Assembly (NCBI RefSeq): GCF_052324685.1
Contig: NC_135212.1
Span: 5,967,278-6,031,277 of the forward strand
DNA from: Brachyhypopomus gauderio
Taxonomy: Eukaryota > Chordata > Actinopteri > Gymnotiformes > Hypopomidae
Direction of reading: 5' to 3'
DNA length: 64,000 nucleotides
Shown here: positions 58,990 to 64,000 of the stretch, in pieces
Position numbering within the stretch: the stretch's first letter is position 1
How the letters are laid out: every line of letters begins with the position of its first letter
Notes under the pieces: model-generated
The model's database searches: none
Seen by the model: the letters and a program-made list of their open reading frames with translations, nothing else
Told to the model about the DNA's origin: nothing
Program-made: the position numbers and the translations under genes

Positions 58990-61902
58990 ATGCCCTCTAG
59001 CTGTGGCACGGCGGTGCGTATATTCGTCACCACCCTCTTCGCCGCTGTGGTCCTCTTCGCCATCTTGCTGGCCTATGTGACGGGCTACCAGTTCATCCAC
59101 ACCGAGCAGCACCACCTGTCCTTCGGGCTCTATGGCGCCGCCCTGTCTCTACACCTGCTGCTGCAGAGCCTCTTCGCCTTCCTGGAGCACCGGCGCATGC
59201 GTGCGCCCTCGCGGCCCCGACACCTGCACCGCACCGTGGCCCTCTGCATCGCCGCCTTCCAGGAGGACCCGGACTACCTGCGCAAATGCCTGCGCAGCGC
59301 ACGCCGCATCTCCTTCCCCGGCCTCAAGGTGGTGCTGGTGGTGGACGGGAACCGTCCCGAGGACACCTACATGATGGACATCTTCCAGGAAGTGTTGGGG
59401 GCTGCGGGACAGGCCGGATGTGTGGTGTGGAAGGGGAACTACCACAGCGAGGGGGGCGGGGCCGGGAGGGAGCCAGGGGGCGGGGCCGTGCCCCCGGCGG
59501 AGGCCGCGCGGGTCTCCCGGGTGGTGCGCGGCTGCCGCTACTCTTGCATCATGCAGAAGTGGGGCGGGAAGAGGGAGGTGATGTACACCGCGTTTAAGGC
59601 GCTCGGGAACTCTGTGGATTACGTGCAGGTGAGTCGTCCTCTTGGATGTGTGTTTGGTAGGACAGGATACTGATATTTTTCTCAAGGCTTTGGGCAGGAC
59701 ACCACGATCAGTAGCATAATGTGCTTTTTTTTCAACCATTGCTCATCTTTCTCTTTCACCTGCCTTATATGTCTCTTAGTGTTTCTAGCTTTCCACCAAC
59801 CCTGTCTGTCTCCACCTACATGTACTTTGGTAAGGACCATGAAGAACAGCATTCCAAAAACGTTGTCTACAAACGCCGATTTAACGATCTTCACAGTAGC
59901 TCATTCATGTCCCCTTTTTCCTGATTAGAATCACTGTTATATACAGGTCAGAGGTCAGAATCACTGTTAAATAGAGGTCAAAGGTCCTTCCATTGCCTTG
60001 TCATCTGTCAGCACCCTCTCATTGCTCCTGCAGTGCCATTGGTCAAGCACTGAAAGAGAACCTGCCAACTACACTTGAGCCATTCAGAAACCACGGCCAT
60101 TCTCTATTCAGACAGCTTACGCGCTATGGCTTGTCCATGAAAGCCTTGATCGTGTGACTACGGTGCAGGTGACATGGTTCTGAACAGTGCAGCGAAGCAG
60201 GATAAAACCAATCCTCACTTGAAAACTTTGCTCGCCTTTCCCCCTTTGTATAAGCAGTTCTTCATGACTTCTCTGATACATGGAGTTCAGGCATGTGGTC
60301 CTGTAACACCGCTGTTAATCAGCACCCTTGTTCATACATCCGTAGGTCTGTGACTCCGACACAGTGCTGGATCCAGCGTGCACCATTGAGATGCTGAAGG
60401 TCTTGGAGGAGGATCCGGATGTGGGTGGAGTTGGAGGGGACGTGCAGGTGAGACGTCCAGGCAACACTCTGAGAAGCTTTGTAGGAGACAGTTAGGACCT
60501 ACCTTGGCCTACCATGGGTGGACAGGGAGGTGTGTAAAGTAACAGGAAGAGGAGGAGTGATAGCTTGGATAGCCAATCAAAAGGAATAAAAGCTCAAAAA
60601 TGAACTAATTGGAATTAGTTAAGACACTCGCAAGGTGAACAAACCCTGACCCGGTCCTGCCTTTACAGGCACGACTCTTCATGTGTGGTGATCATACATC
60701 CTGCTGCTGTCCAGGTGATATGGGTCACGTCATCATGAGTGACACTCTGATCCACCTATGAGCAAGCACGGAGTGTAAAAGTACAGGAAAGGGCAGGACA
60801 GAAAATAAGGAAAACAAACATGAAAGCAGACGTGTCATGTCGTGTCATGTCACAGACCTCGTGACAAACTTCTTCTTTATAATTATGAGTTCCATTAACC
60901 CACAGCAAGGTATATAAGGTATCTTATAGCCACACACAGCCATTCTCAAAATGGCTCCCTCCTCCCTTTCAGATCCTGAACAAATACGACTCCTGGATAT
61001 CGTTCCTGAGCAGCGTACGCTACTGGATGGCCTTCAACGTGGAGCGTGCGTGCCAGTCGTATTTCGGCTGTGTGCAGTGCATCAGTGGTCCGCTGGGCAT
61101 GTACCGCAACTCCCTCTTGCAGCAGTTCCTGGAGCCCTGGTACCACCAGACCTTCCTGGGCAGCAAGTGCAGCTTCGGTGACGACCGCCACCTCACCAAC
61201 CGCGTCCTCAGCTTCGGCTACAAGACCAAGTACACCGCGCGCTCTCAGTGTCAGACTGAGACTCCCACACGCTACCTGCGTTGGCTCAACCAGCAGACCC
61301 GTTGGAGCAAGTCCTACTTCCGCGAGTGGCTCTACAATGCTCTGTGGTTCCACAAGCACAGCCTGTGGATGACCTATGAGTCCGTGGTCACCGGCTTCTT
61401 CCCCTTCTTCCTAGTGGCTACGGTCATCCACCTGTTCTACCGTGGGCGGCTGTGGAACATCCTTCTATTTCTGCTGACTGTGCAGCTGGTGGGCATGGTG
61501 AAGGCCACCTACGCCTGCTTCCTGAGAGGCAGCCTGGTCATGATCTTCATGTCCCTCTACTCCCTGCTCTACATGTCCAGCCTCCTGCCGGCTAAGATCT
61601 TTGCTCTCTTGACCATCAACAAAGCGGGCTGGGGCACCTCCGGGAGGAAGAAGATTGTGGTGAACTTCATTGGGGCTGTGCCAGTGACCGTGTGGGCCAT
61701 CGTCCTGCTCTGCGGAGTGGCCTATACCATTTACTGCGAGACGCAGGAACCCTTCAGCGAGACGGAGAAGGCCCTGCTGATCGCCGGCGCCATCCTCTAT
61801 GCGTGCTACTGGGTTATTCTCCTGGTACTTTATCTGGCTATGGTGGCCAAGCGCTGTAACAAGAGGGAGGAGCAGTATCATCTGGCCTATGCTGAAGCAT
61901 AG
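58990..61902 (+). CDS. has3: Hyaluronan synthase 3
   Basis: The CDS joins 58990-59628, 60346-60447 and 60973-61902, giving 556 aa against 553 for human HAS3. The enzyme alternately adds GlcNAc and GlcA from UDP-sugars at the plasma membrane and extrudes the polymer. Two membrane helices lie at about 11-33 and 44-64 and about five more after residue 375. The catalytic cytosolic part has VVDGNR (D119), the DSD motif at 216-218, GGD at 243-245, SGPLGMYR from 285, GDDRHLT from 316 and QQTRW at 354-358, so all key family residues are present. The start MPSSCG is directly at the acceptor and the next block ([12 protein letters not shown]) matches the family N-terminus. Residues 153-173 ([16 protein letters not shown] and neighbours) are unusually Gly/Pro-rich. 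Downstream of tango6, as in other vertebrates. Confidence 0.95.
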
Positions 61903-64000
61903 AACTCCCTTCTTCAACGCTGCTTCCGTGGTGCTACTGGACAAAGAAATTGCCCGGGACTGTTTCGCAATTTTCCTCTCCTCTCCCTGGTGCTAGGCTC
62001 ACATTAGAGTGTCACGTCTAATGTGTCGAACAGTGATTTATATGACAGGTCCACTCACATTAACCACAAGACTCGGTATAAGGTGTAAATGTCATATCAT
62101 ATATGAGGATCATTTTGGCCAGTGGATATATTAACAAGATGATGGGCAGCATTTAGCCTCTGAAAGATGAAGAACAGGTCAGCAGAAATGGTACTGGGGT
62201 GGTACGAAGGTGTGTGACCTGAGATGGTGGCGTTGGTGCTTAAACATTCTGAATGTCAATCACACGTTCAGGTTAATCATTAGGCACCAGCCATAAAGCA
62301 AATTCTGTACATGATACTGCATTGGTGTCATCTGCCAAAACCAAGTCTATATTTTTTGTGATTTGTACTGGACTATCCAACATTATTCAAATCTGTCAAA
62401 GTGTTAAATGCAGTAACATCGGATTTTCCTTTGACAGCCTTTAGATGAAGACCTTCAGAGTCTCTGAATAACTATTTCTCCCAACATTCTGGTATTTTGC
62501 TGGATAAGCTACCAAAGACCGTTATGTACATTTTGCTAGAACTATTTAAGATACAGTCGGTTCCTTTACTAGAAGAACTAGTGTTGTGATCCTGTTACTC
62601 TGGTGCAGCTGCAAATTGATTGCGTACAATAAACAACCAGCAGCTGGGGAACACCAGCCTTCAAGGAGAAAAATATTACCCACTCTTCAAGAAAGATGTC
62701 AGGAGTGACTGTGCAACCTGAAACTTGAATGCACGAAGATGCAGACACATAACATGTTTGTTTACAAGTTGTTTTATAAGAGTAACTGTAAAAAGTGGTC
62801 ATCATTTTAATTAGTTAGATGCTGCTGGTAGTGTTCTATTCATGATATTTGCAAAGTACTGATTAAGACAGAACACGAGTTTCTTTTTTTTTTCATTTTA
62901 GTGTCAGGTGCTTGTTTAATACAAGTATATAATTAACTTTTCATACATAGCTAAAGCACTCTCAAAAATAAGGTAATTTAAGACACTTTTATTTAAAAGC
63001 TATTTGGACGACACACACACACACACACATCACAGCCAATTAAATGTTTATTACAGGGGGCCCACATAGAATGGCATTGTGTGAGAAGGCGAGCCACCGG
63101 ATGGGAGATCTTAGCTGTCTGGCAGTGCTGTTGATTCTGGGCAGAGCGCAGATGCACATAAGCAGCGTGTTGATTCTTCTTTACTACGGTAAAGCAGCTC
63201 GTTCAGCACTCGTCCTGCCAAGCGTGTGGATTTGCTGACTACACTTCCACACGCGTGCCAAGGGAGGCCTCCACAACTCTCTCTCTGAAAAGACAGACGC
63301 TCGGGAAGAGGGAGGCCAGAGGAGGCCGCTGGCAATCGATCAGGCACCGCGAGCATGAACACTAAGGCTAGTGTGTTTGGGTGTACCTAGACTAAATTCA
63401 GCAGTGGCACCGTTAGCTTTTCCAGGCGCACCTCATATCTGACTGTTGTAAAAGGACTGAGGGTGGAAGGACTAGTTGATATTCGGTGGGAGTTTCTCCC
63501 AGGACAGGGGCACGAGAAGGAAGTTGTAAACAAGCGCTGAGTATTGAACATGCCGACAGAGTTTACGAGGAGAATGAAACAGAGTTATTGACTGTACCCA
63601 CTCGGCCAAGTGTGAGGGTAGGGAGACTGATGGCGATGACTTTAAGACTTCAGGCGCAGCAGCTGCTATATGAAACTCAGAGTTAAAAATCTGACAAAAA
63701 TGTTTAAAATATTCTGACTTCTCAAGATTGTACTGTCTAAGGCCCAGTATTTCAACAGCACTGTAGCATTAAGACCATTTTTTTTAGAAAGAGTCCATAC
63801 TCAATCCATCATTTTAGCTCTCTTAGGATGCTCTTTGTACATAGACACACTTGGGAAGATGCCCACTAATCAAATAATTTTAGGTTCAAACGTAAGATGG
63901 ATCTGTAGTCTGTAAACTGCCCGTTTCACAATGCACAACCCAACACACAGCAAATAGACAACAAACACTACTGAACACTTAATTCAATAATTCAATACAC
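61903..64000 (+). other. has3 3' UTR and downstream flank
   Basis: The has3 3' UTR begins after the TAG at 61900-61902. A candidate polyadenylation signal AATAAA lies at 62628-62633, giving a 3' UTR of about 740 bases. Beyond this are a short (CA)n run at about 63010-63030 and AT-rich DNA in which no gene was recognised. Confidence 0.6.

Overview
This window looks like teleost nuclear DNA. Its genes are split by GT-AG introns, (CA)n/(GT)n microsatellites and GC-rich minisatellites are abundant, and there are a fish-type tRNA-derived SINE and decayed LINE, Tc1-like and hAT-like elements. Four vertebrate genes can be recognised from their reconstructed proteins, all on the + strand: zc3h18, il17c, tango6 and has3. 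The species cannot be fixed from the sequence; an otophysan such as a catfish, characin or knifefish is a weak guess from the SINE tail.

Layout. 1-739 is upstream DNA with a CA/TA microsatellite. About 740-1069 is the probable non-coding first exon of zc3h18, whose 17 coding exons run from 1781 to 28236 (about 1,127 aa). Its introns hold most of the transposon relics: a SINE in intron 2, a nested inverted-repeat element and a small hairpin MITE in intron 5, and LINE plus Tc1-like relics in the 11 kb intron 8. Two places in this gene are unusual: a 45-nt tandem repeat that multiplies the exon 8 splice donor, and a run of exon-10-derived units separated by CA tracts.

The most striking feature is a direct tandem duplication of about 6.1 kb, 30047-36149 and 36153-42223. 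Each copy carries a complete three-exon il17c (155 aa) and the first eleven exons of tango6. In copy 1 the join cuts tango6 inside exon 11, adds six foreign codons and a stop, and leaves a truncated 641-codon gene. Copy 2 continues through exon 18 to 52611 and encodes a full-length TANGO6 of about 1,086 aa. The copies differ by about 19 substitutions and three indels at tandem repeats, so the event is either very recent, homogenised by gene conversion, or an assembly artefact made from two haplotypes.

After tango6 comes about 6 kb of repeat-rich DNA with the probable has3 leader exon near 55.2-55.9 kb. The has3 coding exons follow at 58990-61902 (556 aa), then its 3' UTR and flanking DNA to 64000.

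The genes are not a functional pathway. ZC3H18 is a nuclear RNA-processing factor, IL-17C an epithelial cytokine, TANGO6 a HEAT-repeat protein linked to secretory and nuclear transport, and HAS3 a membrane hyaluronan synthase. The order joins ZC3H18-IL17C and TANGO6-HAS3, which are separate on human 16q. All exon limits below were read by hand from splice signals and phase and have not been checked against transcripts.
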